DNA from: Mesostigma viride
Lineage: Eukaryota; Streptophyta; Mesostigmatophyceae; Mesostigmatales; Mesostigmataceae
Direction of reading: 5' to 3'
Length of the DNA stretch: 64,000 nt
NCBI GenBank assembly: GCA_009746045.1
Contig: RPFO01001130.1
Coordinates: 7,501 to 71,500, forward strand
The notes under the pieces are model-generated. The model saw nothing but the letters and a program-made list of their open reading frames with translations. It ran no database searches and was not told the DNA's origin. A program made the translations under genes and the position numbers. Below, piece by piece: positions 32,119 through 42,056 of the stretch (position 1 is its first letter; each line of letters opens with the position of its first letter).

Positions 32119-33834
32119 CAAAGGGACTGATCCGAAAAGTTAAAAAGTTATAGGGGTGGAGTATGGAGCATTGGATCCAGGATCCAACGGACAATGTCAG
32201 ACGGATACGTTATAAAGTCGGGTACATCCGTCCAAAACACGAAGAAAAAGAACCACTAGTCTATGGAGAAAGTCATGATAATCGTACGAATACTCGTACG
32301 GCCGAAAGGGGTTAGTCAGTCAGCTGGATCCCAAGCCGGTCATAGCAGGGGTTGTTGTCCAACTGACTGACTGACATGGGCAGCAGAGAGTTTATACGTC
32401 TATACTAGAGGGTCAGATACTCTACTACCTTTGTCCCCAGCTTACATAAAGGAAAAAAAAGTGGACGCGCGGCGCCGATCACTGCCAAGATATCGGCATC
32501 CGTTTGATTACGCATTTTGCACCGTTGGATTCAGCAAACCCCAACCTGTGCCTGTTACCCAATTAGGAAAATACATGTTCACTGCGGGATGGGCTTAACA
32601 TAGGTTTCCTGCATGTGTAAAGGCTGCCCGCCCGCACCTCATGTGGCCAACCGACCAGGCGGGTGTGTAGCGTAGCTTTATTACTTTATAACTTTTATAT
32701 ATAACTCTCCGCCCAACCTGCTGGTAGGGCTAGCGATGACCGGGCTCGACTCGCGCCTCCTGGGCTGACCTGCTCAAGAGCCAGGCAACCTCTACCACGA
32801 CCGCCATCACCACCAAGCTCCAGGAGCTGGAAGACACGCGCCGCGAGGCCGCTGACCGCGACCGTCGCCGCTGCCGGGTCATCCTCAGGCGCTTCGACAT
32901 GCAGCCGGAGGAGACCCCAGACTCTCTTATCGACGAGCTGAAGAATCAACTCTTGGTTGGCGTGCATGGCGCTGCCAGGTGCGACACTGCAGGGCGCCTA
33001 CAGCCTGCCCCATCCACGTACGGCCCAAGGCTGGGCCCCCTCCAGTGGTCCTTGAGCACCTTCAGCAACATCACAGCCCGAGTTCGGTTCCTCTCTCGCC
33101 GCAAGAAGCTGAGTGAACACCTCCTGGTCGCTTGACGACGACCTGACGCCAGCCCAGCAGCAGCAACGCCGCGATCAGTGGCCCGACTACATCCGCCACA
33201 AGACCAACCCCGATCGAGACGCCCCAAGTGTACTGGCGGGGCGGGGACCTTTATGTCAACAAGAAACTGTGCATGGAAGCCCCCCCGGGCTACTAAGCTC
33301 CCCCGGGACTCAAGCTCGTTGTCTAGATGTAGAGCACTCAAGCTCATTGTCTAGATGGGGGCAATCGATTATGGGATAGCTTAGGCATTACACCACTTGA
33401 AATGATATAAGCACACAGCGTTTTAGTACCTTCAATTAGCCTCTGGCACCTTGTGGCGATTAGCTTGCGCCTAGCTTAGCCGACGTCTTGAGCCCACCTC
33501 ACCTTTGTAGCATAAGCTATGCGTCAGCCTACCTATGGTATTGCACTGGTTGCCATTGCACCCACAGTGTTGCGCCCCGCGGCATGCACCATGCTGTGGA
33601 GAGAGCGCTCTGTGGCCGCCTGCCCACTTGCGGCAGTGAGAGAAGCTATAGGGCGCCCTCCCTCCTTCTCGCTGTGTATATAGCTAGGTTGAAGGTTCCT
33701 TGATTTACTCTGTATTGGCACCCACCGGTGACGCAGTCACGTGCTTATTTAATTTTAATTAATTAATATAACTCGGCCAGACCGATAAAGCATAGCAAAA
33801 AAAAAGCATCAAGTTGTACTGTACCAGAACTGAC
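32119..33834 (+). mobile_element. Composite insertion carrying a LINE ORF1-like fragment
   Basis: The second block that splits the LINE-I copy. Its left part is non-coding, with a foldback at about 32,317-32,381 (GTCAGTCAGCTGG...CCAACTGACTGAC). Its right part holds the ORF1-like fragment and a LINE-type terminal palindrome (33,731-33,745) followed by a TTAATTAA tail. The outer ends lack a clear target duplication. Confidence 0.5.
32780..33300 (+). pseudogene. LINE ORF1-like fragment (coiled coil plus RRM-like part)
   Basis: Plus-strand frames read a short coiled coil (TTAITTKLQELEDTRREAAD), then RRRCRVILRRFDMQPEETPD, then a stretch ending ARVRFLSRRKKL. After a frame change comes DDDLTPAQQQQRRDQWPDYI and later a GGDLYVNKKLC strand. 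This order matches ORF1 proteins of L1-type LINEs (coiled coil, RRM, C-terminal domain). It contains at least one frame break, and no RT follows, so it is a relic. Confidence 0.5.
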
Positions 33835-34423
33835 TGATTGGGGGAGGGGGATCCGGAATTACAGAGCGAGGATGTCCCACAGCGCAGGCCAAAAAACCGA
33901 ATCGAAGGCTTTGATGAAGCCCACCAGCACAAGGTGCAGAGGGGACTCTGACACCAGGCTGATCGAAGGCGGTGCAGTTCTTCCACACGGCGGCGAGTAC
34001 AGTTTAGCGAAAATCGAGCGCCTGTACGGTGTTGCGGCCTAGCTGGACGGAAGCCGAGCTGAGTCTGAGTCGCTCAGGGTGACCGTCCAGGGCCGTGCGC
34101 AGACGGTTCAGGATGAGCCGCATGAGAAGCTTGAGGGGGGCACTTTGGATGCACACCCCTCTATATAGTTGCCAGGGTCGGAGGGCGACCCCTTGTTCTG
34201 TTACAGCATCGTGCGAAACTGTGTTGCCAGGCCGCTGGGGGCGGTTGCGATCGACGACAGCAGAATGCGGTTGCAGATATCCCGGAAGAGCAGCATGACA
34301 CCAGTGTCCTCAAACTCGGCGGCGAGTTTCACGACCGCGGACGGAATCTCGTCTGAGCCTGTGGCTGCATCGTAACGCAGGCGCTAGTAGGGACCGCCTC
34401 CGTGACCTGGCGAAGGTAAGGAC

Positions 34424-34460
34424 TTATGCTCATGTGACGCAGTCACGTGTGTATTAGATA
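34424..34460 (+). repeat. Isolated LINE-II 3' terminal motif
   Basis: AAGGACTTATGCTCATGTG and the palindrome core (34,431-34,449) followed by an AT-rich tail. This is a severely 5'-truncated copy of the LINE-II end. Confidence 0.5.
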
Positions 34461-35243
34461 ATAAATTACAGTAACGTGCGGGTTTGCCACCTGCTTACTA
34501 TCGATGTCTCCGCACGTGGCTCAGCCGCTCTCCCATCGCCATGCACCTAGCTCCTCCTCCGGGAGGCTGTGGATGGCGGCGCTGCTGCCGCTGTGGCGCT
34601 GAGAACAACAAGTTCAGTTGCCTTCTATACAGCCCAATGTGCTCAGTCACTCTCAGTGCTGAGATGCCATACCCTATAGCCATTGCCTAGCCATAATCAT
34701 CTTCCGGCACCCCATGCCAGGCCATTTAGGTATGATACATCATCATGGTGGCCTTTTGCAGGTGCACCTTTTGCATCCAGAGTGGGTGGCGGTTAATGTG
34801 AGGGACGCTTGCGGGTGGATGCCAGGCAGACCAGCTGTGATATACAAATGGGTTGCGAAATCAGGGTTGTCGAAAGCAATGACATCATCGATGTATCGAC
34901 ATGTGTGGATAAGTAAGTAAGTAAGTACTTGCGTGTCATGCGCAAAGGCATGCCGCGGAGTACTATGCTAATCTCATTAGAAAAATAATTACACAAAATG
35001 TGTGGATAAAACGCCTGATGAGAACATCATCATTTGAGGCAATGAGATTCTCCATGAATGCAAGCTCATAAGTGTATACTTTTATATGCGGATACTTCAC
35101 TCGCGAAGGCAAGTGGCGCGACTCACTCGCCAGCCAGATCTGGAATCGCAGATAGCAACTCCGCATCATCCGGACTATCCAAGACGACCGTACGCTCGGC
35201 CATGATGACTGGAGTGGGGTTCAAAATTAAATTAAATTATAAC
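34461..35243. other. No recognised gene
   Basis: About 780 bp upstream of the chromovirus with only short, unconvincing open frames and an AAGT repeat near 34,912-34,928. Confidence 0.5.
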
Positions 35244-35248
35244 ATGGT

Positions 35249-35829
35249 TGTTACGTCCCAGCCCAGACACACCTAGCCTGAGCTACGTAGCGAAAGACCC
35301 TCCTTGCCGGAATTAGGAATAATCCAAGATGGCCTAATGTAGGTTGCGCTTCACGACGAGAGTCGTGAGATATCTGGCATCACGGCTTAATGCCAAGCTA
35401 ATTGTACACACTTATAATGGCTAGCAAGACCAATTACAAATGGATAATTGCCCCGGGCTCAATGTGTAGGCGTATTCGCACTTATCATTCATCAAACCAA
35501 GAGGACGAGACTCTCGTCCTCGGACTAATTTAACCTAGGTGAGTTGCGGCGCAGATACACACCAAATCCTACTGGACAATCCAAGTCACTCATTCCACGT
35601 AGGATCCGGGCCGACATCGACCCCCAACTACAGGATCCACGCCTAGAATTATAGACAGACCCAGAACTGGCGCGGCGCCACGGCACCGGCCCCTAAAGGT
35701 CAACCTAGGACCAAAATAACTAGTCCAATTCACGCAATAGCCAATATTCATAAAACCCAGTACAACGGCCACAAGGCCTTAGTAATTTATTCCATTGTTA
35801 CCTCCGACTAAAAGGGCCGGGACGTAACA
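35249..35829 (-). repeat. 3' LTR of the chromovirus
   Basis: A direct repeat of 47,402-47,984 whose ends TGTTACGTCCC and GGGACGTAACA are inverted copies of each other. The target duplication ATGGT lies immediately to the left. Confidence 0.93.
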
Positions 35830-36061
35830 CTCCTCCCCCCCCCACGGGGGTCGGTAGTCCCTACCGTACAAAGATAGGGTAAGGAAGCAAAACAATACTA
35901 CTATGAGAGTACTATGTATGTCCCGACCTCGGTTCACCCGCAGGTCAGTAATACCAGTTCCCGGCCCTAGAGGTTGATACACGTGACCAACCCTGACGTA
36001 GTAGCCATAACTCTGTGGACTGGATCATTCCGCTATCCATCCAAAAACTGAAGTATGCACT

Positions 36062-36553
36062 CTAGCGTCCGCCGCTGGTGGACCGCCGCTGCTGCTGGGC
36101 CTCAAGGAGAGCCCGTCGCCCCACGGGGGTCATTTGACGGATCATCACCCCGGGGTTCGCGCAGAGATCCCACTCGAAGGCCATCTGATAGGGAGACATC
36201 TTATGCCGACCCATCCTGGATAACTCCACCCACGTACCCCGAGGCCACATGGCCAGGAACCCAGCAAGGTACTGGGGGTGGGTAAATATAAGAGTCAGCG
36301 CCGACCGATCCACCACCCCACAGCGGTGCTCGCGCACAAACTGCACCCCCATCATAAAAACCTCTATGCGCACGTGATCATCGATGATAGTCACCCCCGG
36401 AGCCCCTGCAATCTCAGGCACCACCCGTTCCAGGAAGACACGCCCTTCCGTTGGGGCCACCTTTGGCGGCGTCACCACGTGCCCCACTCCATCCACCTGA
36501 TATCTCCAGTCCCACCAATCCTCGGTACCGAACCGCACAGTGTGCCCCACCAC
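36062..36553 (-). CDS. Chromovirus extra ORF 2 (163 codons), unknown
   Basis: An intact minus-strand frame starting MVGHTVRFGTEDWWDWRYQV, downstream of pol and close to the 3' LTR. Its composition is balanced (Val, Gly, Arg, aromatic residues), with no signal peptide and no membrane span. Such an ORF is not part of the standard chromovirus set. It is described as a component of the fossil element. Confidence 0.5.
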   Translation of the reverse strand: MVGHTVRFGTEDWWDWRYQVDGVGHVVTPPKVAPTEGRVFLERVVPEIAGAPGVTIIDDHVRIEVFMMGVQFVREHRCGVVDRSALTLIFTHPQYLAGFLAMWPRGTWVELSRMGRHKMSPYQMAFEWDLCANPGVMIRQMTPVGRRALLEAQQQRRSTSGGR

Positions 36554-36689
36554 CTGGGGAAAACGAAGATCATTACAATTCGTTCAAGTGGCCCGCCGGA
36601 GCGGCTGTACAATTTTTCCCAGTGAGCGCGCTGCCAAGTGTACTTGTGGGCAAATTTTTAGGTGCCCCGTCACTTCGAGGTACTAAAAA

Positions 36690-37250
36690 TTAGGCTACGG
36701 TACGAATTCAGCGAATTTCAGCGAATTTTCAGTCGAACCAAAGGAAGTGACGCCAACTACCAAAAAGTTTCCGTTACGAATTTTCAGCCCAACACTCGCG
36801 CAAAATGAAGTGACGGCAACTACCAAAACGTTTCCGTTACGAATTTTCACTCCCACACGTTTGCACAAGAGGAAGTGACGGCAACTACCAAAAAGTTTCC
36901 GTTACGAATTTTCAGTCCCACACTTCGCGCAAATTTTAGTAGGGCTGCACGCAAGCTACCTTTCAAAATTTTGCGCTAGTATGGAACGCATTTCATTCGT
37001 CTGGAGGAACGCTGCCCGCCAACTACCCCCGTTCAGAATGTTCCGCCGAAATTTACTTGAGATTTGGAAATCTGAACGTGCGCGCAAATTTTAGTAGGGC
37101 TGCACGCAAGCTACCTTTTAAAATTTTGCGCAAGTATGGAACGCACTTCATTCGTCCGGAGGAATGCTGCTCGTCAACTGCCCCCGTTCAGAAAGTTGCG
37201 CCGAACTTTACTTGAGATTTGGAAATCTGAACGTGCGGTTGGAGTTTCGC
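36690..37250 (-). repeat. Tandem repeats in the chromovirus 3' region
   Basis: Three copies of a unit of about 60 bp containing CAACTACCAAAAAGTTTCCG are followed by two copies of a unit of about 145 bp containing GGGCTGCACGCAAGCTACCT and GAGATTTGGAAATCTGAACG. They lie between the two extra ORFs and are non-coding. Confidence 0.8.
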
Positions 37251-37306
37251 GGGGAAACCCAAGTTCCCTAGTAATTCACCAATGACGCGCTTCGAACACT
37301 TGCCCG

Positions 37307-39418
37307 CTAAAACCTAAGCAGCCGCTCCGGCTGGCCACTTAAACGAAACTTGATGTCGTCGGGTTGCGGTAGGGGCAGTGGAGCCTGTGGGAAGAAGGTG
37401 ATTTCTAGTTGTTCCCGGTAGGCACCGCGGTCGACCGCGCACCAGGGACCCGCTTGAAACACCAGAGGAGCGGGCAGATGCATGCCAGGAGGGACTATGA
37501 GAGACAGAGGTCCCTCGAGCACCACACACAACTTCTCCGTACGAGGCCCCGGCCCACCATGCCTTACTGCCCTTCCCGGAGCCGACCGTATGTAATCCCC
37601 CATTGACCACTCCTCATGTGAAGACCCCGGAGCCCTGGAAGCGGCATCGTAGCCCACGGAGGTGGCGGCGGACTGATCGCCCTGGCGCCCGAGCTGGTCC
37701 AACATACGCTGTATCAGACCCTGCCCTGATTGCACCGCCGCCACGAGCGCCTCAATGGTTACCACGGGCTCCGCTGGCACCATGATGTCCGTCACGCTGG
37801 GACCTTCCGCGGCAACCCGTATGGTATGTAGGCACGGTCCCTCCGCGGGACGGTGCGAGGGTCGATCCGACGTGGTGGTTCTGCTGGGTCCCTCCGCGGG
37901 ACATGACATCGACGATCCGGCCTGAGCAGGCCGGGGACGGGGTTCCAAGGAGACCAGGAAATTAGGCTCCGGTGGAACCACTTCCGGCCGGGAACGAGGC
38001 TCCACCAGGGAGACATGGAAGGTAGGCTCCTCTTGGCACACATCTGACGAAGCGCCCGCGGGGACCCCAACAGAGGGCTCCCCCCCAGCTGGCTGTTCTG
38101 TCCTAACCGCAGCGGTCTCCGTCGTATCCGTTCGCGGTCGCCGATTCTCTCGCTCCAACTCCAGCGCGGACCCCCACGTGCGCTCCCAGTGACGATCATC
38201 CGGGCGACGAGGTGGTGGTGACGCTCGGCGAGCGGTTCGTGCCTCGGTCCCTGAATCCGAGCGGGAACGCGAGCGCGAGGACGGTGATGGTGAGCGACGA
38301 CGTGCCGGTTGCTCCGGAGCACGTCGAGGGGCGGGTTGACTGCCCCCACCCCATCCGGTAGCCCTCGGAAGACTCCGCGTCTCACGCCCGGGAGGTCGCC
38401 CCCAGCCCGTCGCCGGCGGTGGCGCCTCATAGCGCGGCACAGGACGGGGTCCTGCTCCGCCCTCCTGGGAGCTCCTAGAAGGCGGATCCCGCGGAGGGGA
38501 ACGAGATAGAGGACGTGGAGGATAGTCGTCGGAATCGGAGTCATACCCCTCACTCCCATCGTCCTGGTCCTCATCATCCATGGCCACGATGCGATCCAGA
38601 GCCTGCCGTAACGAATACTGCCCTTCGCGCAGACATTTTTCACCCCGTAGCGCCCCCTCCGGCGGAAGATACCGGGGAAAGTGGCGTTCCAGCAGTTTCC
38701 GCACTGTGGGTGGAAGTAGGAGGAGCAAGAGCCGTGGGAACGCCAGACCCGCGTCCAGCGTGTTCATGCACGCGTGACAGGAGCACTCCCGCCCATGGGT
38801 TTCCCAATCTGTACCGACCACCACATCGTCGCGCGCTGCGGTGCGGGTCTCGATCTTGAACCCCGCGTTGCGCCGCACGAACCCTCGAAAAATATCCATC
38901 TGCGCAGGGCCGACCTGCGCCATAATGGAATCAGCGCGGAGTTCCGAAGGCATCCGATTGCGGCGCCGACGTCGTCGTTCCAACAAGGCTTCTCCTTCCC
39001 GACCATAGTCACGCAAGAACACTCGAGGATTAAACGTCTCCTCGTTCAGCTCCTTCACTAGCTGCAACGTACGCGTGTCCGGTGCTCCGGGTCTGGACGA
39101 TGTTTCTTGCCGGCGCTCGCGGCCAGATGAAGGCCCCGTCTGTCCGCCACCATCTCCCGAGCCCCCGGCCCCTGGCGCACCCCCTCGAGCTGCAGGCTCT
39201 CCGCGAGCTATCTGCGTCCTCACCCGGCCCCACTTCTGGTTCTGGGACCTCAGGTTGGTCGGGTATGTCCATGGCAACCAGATCCTCATCGCTGGACTCT
39301 CCGTCTGCCTCTCGGATTTCCGCATCTGCAGCCTCCGCGGCGCCGACGGAAGTCTGGCCTCTGGGAAGCGCCTCCGCGGCGTCCCCCTGCACAGCCCACA
39401 CACAAGATGCCAGGGCAT
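37307..39418 (-). CDS. Chromovirus extra ORF 1 (703 codons), unknown
   Basis: A long open frame overlapping the end of the pol frame. It has a Gly/Arg-rich start, a globular part with TLQLVKELNEETFNPRVFLR, a CSCHAC cluster, an acidic stretch, and an Arg-Ser/Pro-rich segment (SPSPSSRSRSRSDSG). The C-terminus is Pro- and Gly-rich. No transmembrane span or signal peptide is seen, so nothing supports an envelope protein. The antisense strand also has open frames, as expected at this GC content, but the length and position after pol favour this strand. Confidence 0.5.
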   Translation of the reverse strand: MPWHLVCGLCRGTPRRRFPEARLPSAPRRLQMRKSERQTESPAMRIWLPWTYPTNLRSQNQKWGRVRTQIARGEPAARGGAPGAGGSGDGGGQTGPSSGRERRQETSSRPGAPDTRTLQLVKELNEETFNPRVFLRDYGREGEALLERRRRRRNRMPSELRADSIMAQVGPAQMDIFRGFVRRNAGFKIETRTAARDDVVVGTDWETHGRECSCHACMNTLDAGLAFPRLLLLLLPPTVRKLLERHFPRYLPPEGALRGEKCLREGQYSLRQALDRIVAMDDEDQDDGSEGYDSDSDDYPPRPLSRSPPRDPPSRSSQEGGAGPRPVPRYEAPPPATGWGRPPGRETRSLPRATGWGGGSQPAPRRAPEQPARRRSPSPSSRSRSRSDSGTEARTARRASPPPRRPDDRHWERTWGSALELERENRRPRTDTTETAAVRTEQPAGGEPSVGVPAGASSDVCQEEPTFHVSLVEPRSRPEVVPPEPNFLVSLEPRPRPAQAGSSMSCPAEGPSRTTTSDRPSHRPAEGPCLHTIRVAAEGPSVTDIMVPAEPVVTIEALVAAVQSGQGLIQRMLDQLGRQGDQSAATSVGYDAASRAPGSSHEEWSMGDYIRSAPGRAVRHGGPGPRTEKLCVVLEGPLSLIVPPGMHLPAPLVFQAGPWCAVDRGAYREQLEITFFPQAPLPLPQPDDIKFRLSGQPERLLRF

Positions 39419-39486
39419 TAGTCGGCGTGTACCTTATACCCAGCTCACACACCACTCTCACCCTACACCCTACCGGATGTGGTCTG

Positions 39487-41787
39487 CTAACGCAACTGGT
39501 GCGTCTTCTTATATGCTTCTAGTAAGCGGGCGCACCCCGTTAACTCAGTAGCGGTGCGCCAGGAGTCTTCCGACTCATGCTGTGCGAATCGCCATCGCAC
39601 CCGGTATTGTCGCTGGACCCCTCGTCCCCGTTTGACATCTCGGTGTCCCACAATCGCTGCCACCTCGTCCTCCTGTTCCCCTGTATCCGGGTTGAACTCC
39701 AGCGGGGCTGGGGGATTGACCCTGCCCTGAATGGTATTCTGGTGATACAACTTGAGCTGGTCACGGTGGAAACGGTTGGACGTGAGGTTCCAGGACACTG
39801 GGATGTCCACCTGGAACATGACATCGTCGAACTTGGTGAGGACCTTATAGGGACCCAGGAACATGGGACGGAGCTTAGTCTTCAGCTCCTTCTCCACCTT
39901 GTGCGAAAATCGCCCGATCTGCGGGCCCTCAACCAGGACCCAATCGCCCACCTCAATGGACGGCGTCCGGTGATCCCGCTTGCCGGCTGTCCTCTCCAGA
40001 TACCGCTCTGTCGCTGCGCGGTAGCCCTGGACTGCGCTGTTATGCGCCTGGTGCATCCGCTGCAGCAACCGCTCAACCCCCTGAAGGGTGTCCAGCTTGA
40101 CCTGATCCTCCCCAAGTTCGGGGCTCACAAGCAAGTCGAGCGGTGTGAGGGGGTGTCGGCCGGAGTTGAGGAAAAAGGGGGTAAACCCATGGGCGGCCTG
40201 GGGGGCATTGTTCAGGGAAAACTCCACCAAGCCCAGAAGTTCTTCCCAATTGCTGCCCACCGTGTCAGTGTAGTGTCGCATGGTCTCTTGCACCGTGCGG
40301 TTCAACCGCTCCACCAGGTGCGACGACGAGCTGTGGTAGGCCGTACCCAGCGACACCTTGGTGCCCAGTCGCTCGAAAAACTCCTGCCAGAATTTGGCCG
40401 TGAAGAGCTTGTCGCGGTCAGAGATGAACTGCCGGCTGAGCCCGTGAAACCGAAACACGTGCGTCAGGTATATCTTAGCGCACTCCTCCGCTGTGAGGTC
40501 GACCGGACACGGGGCCAGGTGACACATGCGCATCAGGCGGTCCACGAACACCAAGACCATGCTGTTGCCGCTCTTCGTCTTCTTAAACGGGCCGATGAAG
40601 TCCATCATGATAGAATCCCAAGGACCCATAGGATCCGGCAGCGTCTTAGGGACGGCTTGAGAGCCCGTGTTCCTGGACTTCATGATCTGACACGAGGGGC
40701 ACTGGCGAACATACGTCTCGATATACTCCTTCATCCCTGGCCAGTAGAAGTGCTTACGGGCCCGGGGAAGGAGGCGGTGGCTTCCTTGATGTCCGCCCAG
40801 GAGGGAATCATGGAGCTCGTGAAGCAAGGCAGCCCTACAAAGCTCAGGAACATACAGCCGCCATTCCTCCGGCTGGACACTCACGAACAGGCGCCCATCC
40901 TGGAACTTGCAAGGGTAGGCACCCATCTGCTGGGGATGCGCCCGGATGGCTTCAAGCGCCGCTTCCTCCGTGACCGTGAAACGACTGATCAGCGTCTCCA
41001 GGTCCGACGTGACTGTGAACGCGTCCGCAGCCGGTTCCGTCGCATCCGTACTCGCCTGGTTGACGAATTCTGAGAAGGCTGTGGGAGGGCCGAGCGGCTG
41101 AAGCTGAAAAATTCCCTGGGGCGGCACCACGTGACTAAGGGGCACGCGCGTATGCGACCCCTCCCCCTCCCCGGGGGTGTCCACGTCCTCGTGGGCGCTT
41201 GGTTGAACCGTCTCCTCCAGGAGGGGTGACAAGTCATCCATGGTGGTGTGCCCAAGATGAAACACGGGTGGCGGGCCCGGGGAGACCGTGGTTCCACACC
41301 GTAGGCGGTCCCCGGGGCGGCCACTGGTACACAGGTGGTATGCAGCACGTCCATGTCTTCGTAGAACCAATAGTCCGCCCGTCGCGAGAGGGCGTCGGGC
41401 ATGCACCACATTGTCCGCGCCCTTGACATATTGGATTTTGAACGGCGCAAACTGTGACAGGTACTCCAGCCACCGCGCCTGGCGGGGCGTCAGGTTGGGC
41501 TGCACGTCCAGGAGGTGGGTGAGCGGCCGGTGGTCCGTGTGGATTACCAGGCGATGGGGGTCGAGATCCCCCTGCTCACTGATGGCCACCGAAAACTGGG
41601 CCCCCAGGAGATGATGACGCCACGTGTGGCAGCTGTAGACTACTGCCAGGAGTTCCTGCTGATGCACGGGATAATTCCGCTCCGCCGGAATCATTGTGCG
41701 TGAGATGTACTCGATGGGCTGAAGGCACTTGCCTTGGTCCTGCAGGAGAACACCCCCGATGGCCACCTTGCTGGCATCAGTAGCCAC
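39487..41787 (-). CDS. Chromovirus RNase H, integrase and chromodomain
   Basis: Starts with the RNase H block MATDASKVAIGGVLLQDQGK. The integrase zinc finger is GGHQGSHRLLPRARKHFYW then QCPSCQIMK. The catalytic core has MMDFIGPF, FISDRDKLF and SSSHLVERLNRTVQE. The C-terminus carries a chromodomain-like fold (EVAAIVGHRDVKRGRGVQRQ, then YRVRWRF and EDSWRTATEL), which defines chromoviruses and in characterised relatives directs integration to marked chromatin. Confidence 0.9.
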   Translation of the reverse strand: MATDASKVAIGGVLLQDQGKCLQPIEYISRTMIPAERNYPVHQQELLAVVYSCHTWRHHLLGAQFSVAISEQGDLDPHRLVIHTDHRPLTHLLDVQPNLTPRQARWLEYLSQFAPFKIQYVKGADNVVHARRPLATGGLLVLRRHGRAAYHLCTSGRPGDRLRCGTTVSPGPPPVFHLGHTTMDDLSPLLEETVQPSAHEDVDTPGEGEGSHTRVPLSHVVPPQGIFQLQPLGPPTAFSEFVNQASTDATEPAADAFTVTSDLETLISRFTVTEEAALEAIRAHPQQMGAYPCKFQDGRLFVSVQPEEWRLYVPELCRAALLHELHDSLLGGHQGSHRLLPRARKHFYWPGMKEYIETYVRQCPSCQIMKSRNTGSQAVPKTLPDPMGPWDSIMMDFIGPFKKTKSGNSMVLVFVDRLMRMCHLAPCPVDLTAEECAKIYLTHVFRFHGLSRQFISDRDKLFTAKFWQEFFERLGTKVSLGTAYHSSSSHLVERLNRTVQETMRHYTDTVGSNWEELLGLVEFSLNNAPQAAHGFTPFFLNSGRHPLTPLDLLVSPELGEDQVKLDTLQGVERLLQRMHQAHNSAVQGYRAATERYLERTAGKRDHRTPSIEVGDWVLVEGPQIGRFSHKVEKELKTKLRPMFLGPYKVLTKFDDVMFQVDIPVSWNLTSNRFHRDQLKLYHQNTIQGRVNPPAPLEFNPDTGEQEDEVAAIVGHRDVKRGRGVQRQYRVRWRFAQHESEDSWRTATELTGCARLLEAYKKTHQLR

Positions 41788-41824
41788 GACGAAAGGAAGG
41801 GACGGATCCGGCAGGACAAGGACC

Positions 41825-42030
41825 AGTTACGTTAAATAGTGCCGGAACCTTTTGCCGCCTGAGGCAAATCGGGCCGGAACACTATTTTGCCCGGAATAAC
41901 CACTTCCGAGCACCCAAGTTAATTCGGCCGAATTAACTTGGGTGCTCGGAAGTGGTTATTCCGGGCAAAATAGTGTTCCGGCCCGATTTGCCTCAGGCGG
42001 CAAAAGGTTCCGGCACTATTTAACGTAACT
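41825..42030. mobile_element. 206-bp perfectly palindromic foldback element (MITE-like)
   Basis: The two 103-bp arms are exact reverse complements meeting at 41,927/41,928, with ends AGTTACGTTAAATAG...CTATTTAACGTAACT. GGACC lies on both sides (41,820-41,824 and 42,031-42,035), a 5-bp target duplication. It is non-coding and sits between the RT and RNase H parts of the chromovirus pol. Absence of any mismatch between the arms implies a very recent insertion. No autonomous partner is present in the window. Confidence 0.9.
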
Positions 42031-42056
42031 GGACCGGCGCTGTGGTGAGGTGGCGC

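Larger units (their letters stand above)
29053..34415 (-). mobile_element. Second LINE-I copy, decayed, split by two insertions
   Basis: Three minus-strand blocks, in protein order from right to left, match LINE-I. The block at 34,415-33,835 includes the motif A region. The block at 32,118-31,618 holds LLAVIRNLYEGSTTS, the QGCVLSPY region and KLLGSLL. The block at 29,828-29,053 holds WRKPLGKLEKQDLFKVLVLP and IKQRRL, then the 3' tail. The order is that of one element cut at two points: by 29,829-31,617 and by about 32,119-33,834. Many substitutions and small indels make it a pseudo-copy older than LINE-I. Confidence 0.8.

Noticed and set aside
37307-39418. Envelope gene after pol
   Set aside because: No signal peptide, membrane span or cysteine pattern supports an envelope; kept only as an unknown ORF.
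39577-41073. 498-codon open frame on the plus strand
   Set aside because: Antisense shadow of the chromovirus integrase region.
41823-42032. Assembly foldback artefact
   Set aside because: The perfect palindrome is suspicious, but a clean 5-bp target duplication argues for a real insertion; long-read confirmation is still listed.
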